From NCBI GenBank assembly GCA_964384025.1, contig CAYLJJ010000040.1, positions 1-53,110 on the forward strand: a DNA stretch of 53,110 nucleotides, written 5' to 3'. Below are positions 23,901-31,472 of the stretch, one piece after another (the first letter of the stretch is position 1; each line of letters starts with the position of its first letter). The notes under the pieces were generated by a model. It was not told the DNA's origin, made no database searches, and saw only the letters and a program-made list of their open reading frames with translations. This DNA is from CAYLJJ01 sp964384025. GTDB taxonomy: Bacteria > Myxococcota_A > Bradymonadia > UBA7976 > UBA1532. The translations under genes and the position numbers were made by a program.

Positions 23901-24578
23901 TTAGCAAAGATCGGCGGGACAGCGACCGGCTTTGTAGGAGCAGCGCTTCAGGCTGCCTTTAACCTGGGTTGGGATCCCGCTCGGCAGGTCTTTCTCTTTG
24001 AGGTCCGTGTAGGCATCGCCCTCAAATTTGGAGGGGGTGCAGGAGTCAAGGGTGAGGCTGATGTCGGTGAGATCATCACCTTCATCGGTGAGCTGCTTAA
24101 GCGAGTTGACTACCATCGCATCTCTGAGATCGCAGGGGATGCCTTTGAGCGTTACACTGAGTTGACCATCGCTTGGGCGATCGCGCCAGGGGCCAGCCTC
24201 GCGGTGGCGGGAGCCCTCAAGCTGGCTGAAGCCTTCTTTGGCTGGGCAGGAGATCAGACGGAGATCCGCGATCTGGCTGAGAATATCAACACAGGCAGGG
24301 CCAAACAGCTCCTAGATCAGGGCTCCCCCGAGGCCAAGGCTGCTATCCTTCGCAAGCTGGTGGAGCGCTCGATGTTCCTCTCTGATGAACCGGAGGAGGA
24401 AGCGATCATCAAGATCCTTAAGTCGATCCCCAGCAAGCGTGGCTTGATCAAGACCCTCAAAAAGGTCGATCTCGACGATATGAGCATCGAGGGCGGCATC
24501 GACCTCATTGATGGCGCGGTAGATTGGGCTGAGCAGGACAGCTTTAACTCGATCTTAGAGGGCTATGGTTTAAGGTAA
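20904..24578 (+). CDS. Large LysM-containing candidate type VI secretion effector
   Basis: 1224 residues from ATG 20904, overlapping the PAAR-like gene stop; a longer frame from 20844 is rejected. The N-terminal about 440 residues are helical and charged, with repeated 'Q....LL..G..M...L' patterns and no known domain. About residues 521-577 form a LysM-like module (YTVKRGDWLSKIALQFGI ... VGDQIYIPG). A Pro/Glu/Val repeat linker (about 603-630) follows. The last 350 residues contain Gly/Ala-rich, membrane-prone segments (LNAFAGASATAEAM near 970, WAIAPGASLAVAGALKLAEA near 1090). Similar C-terminal layouts occur in pore-forming or unassigned polymorphic toxins, but I recognise no catalytic motif. 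No obvious immunity gene follows; 258 AT-rich bases separate it from the next gene. Confidence 0.75.
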   Translation: MKAELEGTRRIALLDQREFIEFYSPEQAESFLLQFIHDPFNMSTLRSSLGEQLPGLIVSALSDFEVIRYLAPRLVQVCVAFVRSQMPPTIPADVAEGALEKEEIEMSRPLTEDEEVTFEEIKPEPVIPPEYPRLAKKEGDKVEFESDRFQVRLDLLRFVGMGTEDESEVAKAFDVVSKGSAEALAEATSGFGAKLVLLVKEESGVLGTSEIMQALKGVVGGQRKSLLDSSDEMGVALEKMLQGQRDLSSSEVSPAMRALAERQKLKLEESSLSFVSTLNTLTGEPGEAPKPSQIARTLSQLTGGQGETLLKLGAQTGMLLEQLGEERLTEPPEPSQLIQSMKLADTEQQQGFLRATEKMALRLGGLVPGGAPPPPPKSSGSETLISMKDSTRRQQEALSEGADQFAERLMGALSSDTSQLKQLRPEPFAPKLRERVFMPLPDGREPSPKRDWIELELASRWGDPLEGQAFRLELQDGSVKEGKLDSMGRIRLSGLAEGDCRLQFPEMEWPWHQKGGEQPNIQLYTVKRGDWLSKIALQFGIKSWLDIYDHPCNESFKLKRPDPDFIQVGDQIYIPGAEGDHSEELETGFAYSLRALDPLSGAPEPEVEKPEVEEPEEPEVEEPEVEDPKEYYLLLDSETGLLYRIHTQMLEQMKGASRGLEKIKKELKAAKKAGGDQQANAVEMSLQELHDYCQITPDPDPDPLTEKAPTGRRRQRWHELGRESPIREFVALQGRNFVYVPRGKQDEIEGRFRDRWRKGPLKDALQMEREDIEGGNQAASFELKFSSSWKTQGDGSLFDLLDSHDPKSWAMVLANPTLAPVALLDYVGEKFPRFFRKTHQGKWAWDKELDWFEGGWEARFARWSYDAQAFEGIWDPRNGNIQAVGKANISASLFSGKVDADIRIPDKDGFKLPLPVSSGEPFKLRISVETKLSGFVGAVAELNYQAVVDWSVDDAKPDGKCPMEIGLGGGLNAFAGASATAEAMLVLEWYNPSLPKWKALAKIGGTATGFVGAALQAAFNLGWDPARQVFLFEVRVGIALKFGGGAGVKGEADVGEIITFIGELLKRVDYHRISEIAGDAFERYTELTIAWAIAPGASLAVAGALKLAEAFFGWAGDQTEIRDLAENINTGRAKQLLDQGSPEAKAAILRKLVERSMFLSDEPEEEAIIKILKSIPSKRGLIKTLKKVDLDDMSIEGGIDLIDGAVDWAEQDSFNSILEGYGLR

Positions 24579-24854
24579 AACCAGCCTTATACCTCTAGAT
24601 ATAAGCATCTAACCACAATTCTTTACCTGCCATTAATATGAACATTAAAGAGCTGATTTGAACCCACATAAATGATCATAATAAAAAAACAAAAAATAGC
24701 AACCGGGTAGACCTTCCACATCTCCAAAAATCAAAATATCGAGTGAGATTGCTCATCAAGCAGGGTAGTTTTTTGGTAGATGGTATTGAGATGGACAAAC
24801 TGAGCGAAGGAGGGGCTTTTTTTAGGGCCCTAGTTCTTGATAAACGCAGGCACG

Positions 24855-27800
24855 ATGAAAAAACAAGATACGTTTGCTGTTGGGATCGATATGGGCTCTG
24901 TAGCGCTCAAGGCAGTTTTGCTGGACGCTGAGGGGCAGGTTCAAAGGCGCCTCCTGGAGCCTGTCGTAGGCTCTGTAGAGGCTGCGCTTGATCGTCTACT
25001 AAAAGATCTCTTCGATGGCGTCTCAGGAGAGGGAACCCTCGGCGTGACCGGTGGTGGGAAGACTCGCTTCTCCAGCTTCTCAGCAGCTCATACAGAGACA
25101 GATCTCTTGGCCACAGCGCGAGCGATCTCTCTTCTTCACCCCGAGGCGCGGGGTGTAATTGAGGTGGGGGGACACCAGTCCAAGTGGATTCGCCTTGGCC
25201 CAGATCTGCGCTTGGAGTCCTTCGCGATCAATGAGGAGTGTGCCGCTGGTTCGGGAGCCTTTCTGGAGCAGCAGGCGGGTCGTCTGAAGATGGACGTGGA
25301 GACTCTCTCTTTATCGGCTCTGGAGGCGGACAGCGCAGCATCTATCGCCGGTCGCTGCGCGGTCTTCGCCAAGTCGGACATGATCCACCTGCAGCAGAAG
25401 GGCACCCCGATGGGGGAGATCACCTTTGGTCTCTGTATGGCCCTGGCTCGAAACTTTCGCGCGACTTTATTGCGAGGGAGTGAGCTGGCGGTCCCTGCGG
25501 TCCTCGCGGGTGGTGGCGCGCTCAGTCAGGGCCTCAGGAGGGCCTTCCGTCAAGCCTTCGAGCTTGATGATGAGCAGCTCATCGATACACCAAATCCTCG
25601 TCATCTGGCCGCGTTGGGGATCGCGGTGGCCGCCGCGCAGGGCGAGAAGCGTTGCTCAGTTGGCGAGCTTCTCGCTTGGCTAGAGAGGGATGGTGCGTGT
25701 GGTACCCGAGCGGGCTTCCTTAACCTCAGGCTCGCCGAGCCTGAGGTCTCCCTCGAAGAGGAACCCGTGATCGCGCTCATCGATGGTGAGGAGATCAGCG
25801 CTTACCTCGGTGTGGATGTGGGTTCTGTATCGACAGATTTCTGCCTTTTGTCTCCCGAAGGTGAGGTCTTGGATGGCACCTACCTGCGCACCCGAGGAGA
25901 TCCGGTGGGCGTGATCCGCGAGGGGCTCAGCATAATCCGTGAGCGTACCCGGGGGCATCTGCAGGTCCTGGGTGTTGGCACCACCGGCTCTGGCCGACAC
26001 CTCGCGGGGAGCCTCTTGGGCGCAGATGTGGTCAAAAATGAGATCACCTGCCAGCTCATCGGCGCGCGCCATCTTCTGCCTGAAGTGGACACGATCCTGG
26101 AGATCGGTGGCCAAGACTCAAAGTATGTCTCTGTCCGGCATGGTCGCATCGCGGACTTCGTGATGAACAAGATCTGTGCGGCGGGTACAGGCTCCTTTCT
26201 GGAGGAGCAGGGGGAGGCCCTGGGGGTTTCGATCTTTAAAGAGTTTGAGACCTTAGCTCTGGCCGCTGAAACACCTGCAGCCCTCGGGAGCCAATGCACC
26301 GTATTTATGGACAGCGAGGTGGTCGCCGCGCGACAGCGAGGAGTCCCGCTCAATGACATCCTGGCGGGCTTGGCGATCAGCGTAGCCAAGAACTATCTGG
26401 ACCGAGTCGTTGCTGGACGAGCTATCGGAGATCATGTCGTGTTTCAGGGCGGCGTTGCGTCCAACCGCGCTGTTGTCGCTGCCTTTGAAACGCTCTTGGG
26501 GAAGAGGGTCGCGGTCCACCCCTACAATCGTCTCTCTGGAGCCATCGGCGCTGCGGTGGCCGCACGAGATGAGTTGGGTGGTCGCGCGACGACCTTCCGC
26601 GGCCTGGATGCGGTGGAGACAGCCAAGGTCAACACCTTCGAGTGCCGAGCCTGCTCCAACCTCTGCCAAGTAAGCCGGATCAATCTAGGAGGGCAAACCT
26701 CATTCTTTGGTGATGTCTGTGAGCGCTTCAGCGTCCTGAAGGAGAGCGACAAACACGCAACGTCGCTGCCAGACCTCACCCAAGAGATAGAGGAACGCCT
26801 TGAGTCTTACGCAGGGGGAGAAGCTTGGCGAGGCATAGTGGGGATCCCTCGAGCCTCGATGATGTATGACCTCTTTCCTTTCTGGGCCACGCTTCTACGC
26901 TCCCTCGGGTTCCGAGTACATCTAGCGGGCGCTTCTACGAGCACGATCCTTGAGCTTGGGGTGAATCGACTCACCGCTGAGACTTGTCTGCCCATGAAGC
27001 TCATCTATGGACATGTCGCCGCGCTCTTGGAGCTTGAGGAGCCGAAGATAGACTTTGTCTTCCTCCCTGCGGTCCAAGATCTCCAGGATTGCGAGGATAA
27101 GACCAGCCATTTCTGTCCCTTCGAGGAGTCTGCCGGCTATATGGTAGGCAGCTTTGACAGTGCGCGGATCGTCGCTCCAGCGATACACCTCGCTGGCTCT
27201 AATGGACGCATCGCCAAAGAGCTGGAGAAGTCTCTGGGCCCCTGGGGTGTAAACATCATCGGCGTTCGGCAAGCCTTGGAGACAGCAACTGCAGCGCAGC
27301 GGGAGTATGAAGCGGGGCTTCGGCGGCGCGGCGCGGAGATTCTCGCGGGAGAGTTCGAGCGGGCGATGGTTCTCCTGGGTAAGCCCTACAACATCACTGA
27401 CCCCTTTGAAAACCTGAACCTATCCGCTCATATCCGCCGCCTTGGCTTCTTGGCGATCCCTCAACAGATGATCCCCTCACAGCCGGTGGATCTTGATGAG
27501 ATTGGGGTTACGCTCCCCTGGCGCTACAACCGGAGCCAACTCCAAGCCCTGCTCTCCACCCTGAAAGATGAGCGCCTCTTCCCAGTGCTCATCTCCAACT
27601 TTGGCTGTGGCCCTGATGCTTTCAGCAATAAATATATGGAGAAGGCTGGTCGCAGCCGACCGATGCTTTTCCTGGAATATGATGAGCATCGAGGTGAAGC
27701 TGGCCTGATCACCCGTCTTGAAGCTTTTATAGACGAGATTGGAACGCACTCTCGCTCACAGGAGCAGAGTCTGCCCCGCTTTCCAAAGCAGTCCAAGAGC

Positions 27801-29036
27801 GCAGAGAAACGCTACCAGGGGCGCCGGATTGTGCTCCCAAACTTCGGGGCCCAAAGCTACGCCTACCAGGGCGCCTTACGCTCCATAGGGCTTAACGCGG
27901 TGATCCTCCCGTCGCCGGATGAAGAGACGATTCGGGCAGGCGAGGAGATCAGCTCAGGGAAGGAGTGTCATCCATATGTCTTGTTGGCTGGAGATCTGAT
28001 CAAGCACCTCGATAAGGGAAGCATCCTTCCTGGTGATGTTTACTTCTTTCCGGGCACAGAGATTCCCTGCCTGATGCATCAATATGCCTCTTCGATGCGC
28101 ATGGAGTTGGAGCGACGGAACATCAAGGATATCGAGATCCTCAGCCCCAACGCAGCGGCCCATGTAGATGTCATGGGGTTCTCAGGGCTTATGCGTCTGG
28201 GGCGTGGGCTCGTGGGGATGAGCCTTATTTCCCGCCTTCACAGTCAGATGCGCCCCTATGTTGAGCGACCGCTGGAGCTTGATGAGCTGTTCGCTCGGGC
28301 CTCGACCTTGATCGCAGACTTCCTGGCGGTAGATCGTATGGGAGAGGCTCTATTCTGGTTGGGCAAGGAGCTTGATCGCTTCCCCATCGATCAGAGCCAC
28401 CCGCGACCGCTCGTGGGTATCGCGGGTGATATCTATACACGGATTCACCCCTTTGGAAATCGGGGCCTTTTTCATCGCTTGGAGGATCTCGGCCTTGAAG
28501 TTTGGCCCGCACCCTATCTAACAGACAGCGCCTATTTTGGTTGGGGCCGGGATGTTGATTGGGGCATCGATGAGGGTCGCTATCGCGAGGCGGTGATGAG
28601 CACGTTTATGTCCCTTCGAGGGGGGTGGGAGGAACTCCGGGCGCGATACCAACTTGGGCGTCGGATAAAGCGCTTGTCGGAGCCAAGCTATAAAGAGGTC
28701 CTCGCGCTCGCCGCGCCCTATGTAAACCGCAACGCCAATGAGATGGTCCTCCTGAACATCGCCAAGATGGTTGACTTCGCCAACCGTGGTGCACATGGGC
28801 TGATCAACGCGATCTCCTCCCACTGCATGCTGGGTACGGTCTCCGCGTCCATTATGGACCGGATTCGAGAAGACCATAATCAGATACCGATGTTGACTCT
28901 CGTCTTCTCTGCCACCGAAAGCGCGACCTTAGAAACCCGCCTGGAGGCCTTCGCCCATCAGGTCCACGCTCGGGCAAGGGCCCAGGTCAAAGAGCCTCGA
29001 CAGCAGACTTGGTCATCCATCTTTGGCTTTGATTGA
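24855..29036 (+). CDS. Giant 2-hydroxyacyl-CoA dehydratase activase-related protein (two BcrAD/HgdC domains plus HgdB-like region)
   Basis: About 1393 residues from ATG 24855; an in-frame TTG at 24837 is possible. Two tandem ASKHA-type ATPase domains of the BadF/BadG/BcrA/BcrD family carry the cluster-ligand motifs NEECAAGSGAFLE (Cys129) and NKICAAGTGSFLE (Cys441). The phosphate-binding starts GIDMGSVALKAVLL and GVDVGSVSTDFCLL are also present. A Cys motif CRACSNLC follows near residue 597, then a DUF2229-like and an HgdB-like region to the C-terminus. Family activases use ATP to inject a low-potential electron from a [4Fe-4S] cluster into dehydratases or benzoyl-CoA reductases. This long fused form is widespread but its substrate is unknown. 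No dehydratase or CoA-ligase gene is nearby. Confidence 0.88.
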   Translation: MKKQDTFAVGIDMGSVALKAVLLDAEGQVQRRLLEPVVGSVEAALDRLLKDLFDGVSGEGTLGVTGGGKTRFSSFSAAHTETDLLATARAISLLHPEARGVIEVGGHQSKWIRLGPDLRLESFAINEECAAGSGAFLEQQAGRLKMDVETLSLSALEADSAASIAGRCAVFAKSDMIHLQQKGTPMGEITFGLCMALARNFRATLLRGSELAVPAVLAGGGALSQGLRRAFRQAFELDDEQLIDTPNPRHLAALGIAVAAAQGEKRCSVGELLAWLERDGACGTRAGFLNLRLAEPEVSLEEEPVIALIDGEEISAYLGVDVGSVSTDFCLLSPEGEVLDGTYLRTRGDPVGVIREGLSIIRERTRGHLQVLGVGTTGSGRHLAGSLLGADVVKNEITCQLIGARHLLPEVDTILEIGGQDSKYVSVRHGRIADFVMNKICAAGTGSFLEEQGEALGVSIFKEFETLALAAETPAALGSQCTVFMDSEVVAARQRGVPLNDILAGLAISVAKNYLDRVVAGRAIGDHVVFQGGVASNRAVVAAFETLLGKRVAVHPYNRLSGAIGAAVAARDELGGRATTFRGLDAVETAKVNTFECRACSNLCQVSRINLGGQTSFFGDVCERFSVLKESDKHATSLPDLTQEIEERLESYAGGEAWRGIVGIPRASMMYDLFPFWATLLRSLGFRVHLAGASTSTILELGVNRLTAETCLPMKLIYGHVAALLELEEPKIDFVFLPAVQDLQDCEDKTSHFCPFEESAGYMVGSFDSARIVAPAIHLAGSNGRIAKELEKSLGPWGVNIIGVRQALETATAAQREYEAGLRRRGAEILAGEFERAMVLLGKPYNITDPFENLNLSAHIRRLGFLAIPQQMIPSQPVDLDEIGVTLPWRYNRSQLQALLSTLKDERLFPVLISNFGCGPDAFSNKYMEKAGRSRPMLFLEYDEHRGEAGLITRLEAFIDEIGTHSRSQEQSLPRFPKQSKSAEKRYQGRRIVLPNFGAQSYAYQGALRSIGLNAVILPSPDEETIRAGEEISSGKECHPYVLLAGDLIKHLDKGSILPGDVYFFPGTEIPCLMHQYASSMRMELERRNIKDIEILSPNAAAHVDVMGFSGLMRLGRGLVGMSLISRLHSQMRPYVERPLELDELFARASTLIADFLAVDRMGEALFWLGKELDRFPIDQSHPRPLVGIAGDIYTRIHPFGNRGLFHRLEDLGLEVWPAPYLTDSAYFGWGRDVDWGIDEGRYREAVMSTFMSLRGGWEELRARYQLGRRIKRLSEPSYKEVLALAAPYVNRNANEMVLLNIAKMVDFANRGAHGLINAISSHCMLGTVSASIMDRIREDHNQIPMLTLVFSATESATLETRLEAFAHQVHARARAQVKEPRQQTWSSIFGFD

Positions 29037-29069
29037 GATCAAGGCTATACGAAGCGGAACTGAACGCTC

Positions 29070-29093
29070 TTTTCCAAACCTCTGTTTGGAAAA
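29070..29093 (+). terminator. Perfect 10-bp hairpin after the activase gene
   Basis: TTTTCCAAAC (29070-29079) and GTTTGGAAAA (29084-29093) form a perfect stem with a CTCT loop, 34 bases after the activase stop. The stem ends are A/T-rich and no T-run follows on either strand, so it is not a textbook terminator. Position suggests transcript-end protection or factor-assisted termination. Confidence 0.4.
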
Positions 29094-29219
29094 AATTGTC
29101 TCTAACCCTCTGTTCATCGCTGCTCACTTCATCTGGTTTGGACGCTTTTTAGGAGACAGCCCAAACTTTTGAGGAATAATCTCTCCACCTCAGGGTACCC
29201 CCGTAGAAAGGGGGATCAG

Positions 29220-29735
29220 ATGAGGCCAAGCGATGAGCGTGACTTTTCGACTCAGCTTGAAGAAGCTCTCCCCCACGCCTATATCACCGCCTATCGCCTA
29301 TTGAGAAAGCGAACGCTCGCCCAGGACGCCTGCCAAGAGGCCGCCGCAAGAGCCTGGGCCGCTCAGCATCGCTATCAACCCTCACGCCCCTTCTATCCCT
29401 GGTTTTATGTCATCCTACGCAACCACTGTTTTGACCTCCTCACGCAACCTCTCGCGCTCCAAGAGGGGCTCACACATCTTCCAGAGAAGGCAAGGTTACA
29501 ACCGGATGAGGCTCTCTTGATGTCCCAAAGAGCTGAGGCGATCTTGGAGGCGATTGAGACCCTGAGCGAAGCTCAGAGGGCGGTGATCGAGCTGCGACAT
29601 TTTCAAGATCTCAACTATCAAGAGATGGCTGAGATCCTCCAATGCCCGGAAGGAACCGTCATGAGCCGCCTCTATCGTGCTCGGAAAGCGTTGCGCCGAC
29701 ATCTGCTCAAAGATCCTCGCTTTAAAAAGATTTAG
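29220..29735 (+). CDS. ECF-type RNA polymerase sigma factor
   Basis: 171 residues from ATG 29220, preceded by AAAGGGGG; an in-frame TTG at 29169 would add an unlikely N-terminus. Region 2 (about 20-85) includes AYRLLRKRTLAQDACQEAAA and FYPWFYVILRNHCFDLL. Region 4 (about 115-165) includes LSEAQRAVIELRHFQDLNYQ and then PEGTVMSRLYRARKALR. This is the two-domain layout of extracytoplasmic-function sigma factors. The following anti-sigma gene, nine bases downstream with an AGGAG overlapping this stop, is the expected regulator. The target regulon is unknown, although the cell-envelope genes around it are natural candidates. Confidence 0.93.
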   Translation: MRPSDERDFSTQLEEALPHAYITAYRLLRKRTLAQDACQEAAARAWAAQHRYQPSRPFYPWFYVILRNHCFDLLTQPLALQEGLTHLPEKARLQPDEALLMSQRAEAILEAIETLSEAQRAVIELRHFQDLNYQEMAEILQCPEGTVMSRLYRARKALRRHLLKDPRFKKI

Positions 29736-29744
29736 GAGTGTTCT

Positions 29745-30182
29745 GTGAGTGAACATCAGCTTTATGAACAGCTCTTGATGAAGGCTGTAGACGCTCGGCT
29801 CACGCCAGAGGAGGAGCTGAGGCTTCAGCGACACCTTGAAGATTGCAGTATGTGTCGAGCTGAGCTTAAAGATTTTCAAGAGATCAAGGAGGAGATCGAT
29901 ATGTTGAGGCAGCGCATCCAAGCAGACGCCCTCGCTCAAGGCCTACCTGAATCTCAAGGAGGGAGCGTAGGGATCAATGCCGCGACCGTGCTCTTTCTGG
30001 TGGGCCTGTTGATCTTGTTGCTCTTTGATTTTTGGGTTCTCTTCAGTGAGGTCAAGCTGCCCTCAGCCCTTGGTTGGGGGCTGGCACTCCTCAGCCTAGG
30101 AACCCTGAGCTTCTTTGCGGGGGCCCTCAGAGCGAGGCTCCGCGCCCTTAAACATGATCCCTATCAGGAGATCGACCAGTGA
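29745..30182 (+). CDS. Zinc-binding membrane anti-sigma factor
   Basis: 145 residues from GTG 29745 with AGGAG at 29734-29738. The N-terminal anti-sigma domain has the zinc-binding pattern H-x3-C-x2-C in RHLEDCSMCRAEL. Two membrane helices follow (about residues 75-100 and 107-128), the second ending in a basic cytoplasmic stretch. It should hold the adjacent ECF sigma factor at the membrane until released by an envelope or redox signal. It overlaps the next gene by four bases. Confidence 0.88.
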   Translation: MSEHQLYEQLLMKAVDARLTPEEELRLQRHLEDCSMCRAELKDFQEIKEEIDMLRQRIQADALAQGLPESQGGSVGINAATVLFLVGLLILLLFDFWVLFSEVKLPSALGWGLALLSLGTLSFFAGALRARLRALKHDPYQEIDQ

Positions 30183-30571
30183 AGAGTGAAGCGCTCATCC
30201 GATCCTCTACCGGCGCCGTGACCGGTTTCCGCCATCGACTTCCGATCGCTACGACCGGTAACCTGCCAGGTCACCGCGTTATCCGTAGTTTGGGCCTTGT
30301 CCGAGGCAATACCATCCGGGCTCGTCATGTAGGGCGAGATATCATGGCGATTTTTAAGAACCTGGTGGGTGGTGAGATCTCCGACTACACCAAAATGTTG
30401 GCGGAGAGCCGCGAGCAGGCGCTGGATCGGATGATCGCTCAGGCGGTTGATCTGGGAGCCAACGCTGTACTTGAGGTCCGCTTTAGCACCTCAGCGGTGA
30501 TGCAAGGAGCAGCTGAGTTGTTGGCTTACGGTACCGCGGTGGTTTTAGAGAAGGAGCAAAGCTCAACCTAG
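30179..30571 (+). CDS. YbjQ-family protein
   Basis: 130 residues from GTG 30179, overlapping the anti-sigma stop (GTGA). The sequence carries the YbjQ (UPF0145) features: TTGNLPGHRVIRSLGLVRGN near the start, then IMAIFKNLVGGEISDYTKML and ANAVLEVRF. The fold is a pentamer-forming dodecin-like domain sometimes annotated as heavy-metal binding; true function is unknown. Being translationally coupled to a sigma/anti-sigma pair suggests it belongs to the same stress response. A near-palindrome (AGCTCAACC-TA-GGTTAAGCT, 30560-30579) spans its stop codon. Confidence 0.88.
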   Translation: MKSEALIRSSTGAVTGFRHRLPIATTGNLPGHRVIRSLGLVRGNTIRARHVGRDIMAIFKNLVGGEISDYTKMLAESREQALDRMIAQAVDLGANAVLEVRFSTSAVMQGAAELLAYGTAVVLEKEQSST

Positions 30572-30628
30572 GTTAAGCTCCTGCTCTCAGTAACTCGATC
30601 ATGCTACCCACTCTGTCAGCTCTACGAT

Positions 30629-31204
30629 TCATCTAGGCATCTGTTGGGGACGGATGATCCGATAGATCCCTGAGAGATCATACTCTCGATAGCGTCCAGG
30701 AGCCTGACGAGATCCCCCTCCATAGCTGAGAATCAGAGCGCTCTTCTCTTTGAGGTCAATCCACTCAACAAAGATCCCGCTGTGGGGGGAGCCCCCCCAA
30801 GAATGGTTGATGTAGTAGAGCCAATCTCCTGCTTGGATTTGAGCAACCCCAGCATAGGGACCCTTTTTTCTGCCTTTGAAGAGAGTTCGCCTTCGTTTTG
30901 GAGGGAAACCCGCTCGGTTATAAACTGCGTTGATAAAACCCCAACAGGAGCCCTGAACGATGATCCCCTCTTCAACCATCTGTCGCCCTGTCGCTAAGAC
31001 TCTCCGCCCTTCCAAGCTGATGCTCTTCTCAAGCTCCAAGAGTCGCTGTTCAAAGCTGGATCTCTCAAGGGGCTCCAGTTCTGGAATCTCAATAGGAGAG
31101 GGTGAGTGTCGTTCAGGAGCCTTGTTTATCTGAGTCGAAATGGGCGGCGGGCTCCCGCTACAAGCGCTCAAGATCAAGAAGAGCAGTCTCAAAGATATTC
31201 TCAT
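30629..31204 (-). CDS. Lipoprotein with NlpC/P60-like cysteine peptidase features
   Basis: 191 residues from ATG at 31204; an earlier in-frame start at 31237 would spoil the signal. A lipoprotein signal, MRISLRLLFLILSAC, puts the lipidated Cys at 15. The C-terminal half has GSCWGFINAVYN with a candidate catalytic Cys87, AGDWLYYINHS, and HSGIFVEW with a candidate His141. This order (Cys, 'GDW/L', 'H.GIF/Y') resembles NlpC/P60 cell-wall hydrolases that cut stem peptides. Similarity is judged by pattern only, and the family assignment could be wrong. It lies next to a murein endopeptidase gene on the same strand, 268 bases apart, so an envelope role is plausible. Confidence 0.6.
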   Translation of the reverse strand: MRISLRLLFLILSACSGSPPPISTQINKAPERHSPSPIEIPELEPLERSSFEQRLLELEKSISLEGRRVLATGRQMVEEGIIVQGSCWGFINAVYNRAGFPPKRRRTLFKGRKKGPYAGVAQIQAGDWLYYINHSWGGSPHSGIFVEWIDLKEKSALILSYGGGSRQAPGRYREYDLSGIYRIIRPQQMPR

Positions 31205-31472
31205 CACTGTAGAGTAACCAAAAGATCCGCCATCCACCTCTCAGCCGATGTTCCAGCCTCCATCGTGCTTCTTTTTCTCAAGCACCTTCTCTCAGAAAGA
31301 ATATGTCTCAACAGAGACAGCCGCGCTTTCCGCTTCCTTCCCCAAGAAAATCTGGGCAGATGGGGTTGCCTTGAGGACGAGGAGCCAACTGAGAAAGCCT
31401 ATCCAAGGCGAGAGGCGTCGTGAAAAACGCAGGGATAAAGCGGGACCGCTTCTCTGACGATCTTGATAATCC

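Noticed and set aside
29070..29093. Strong rho-independent terminator
   Set aside because: The hairpin is perfect but lacks a T-run on both strands, so it is listed only as a possible transcript-end structure.
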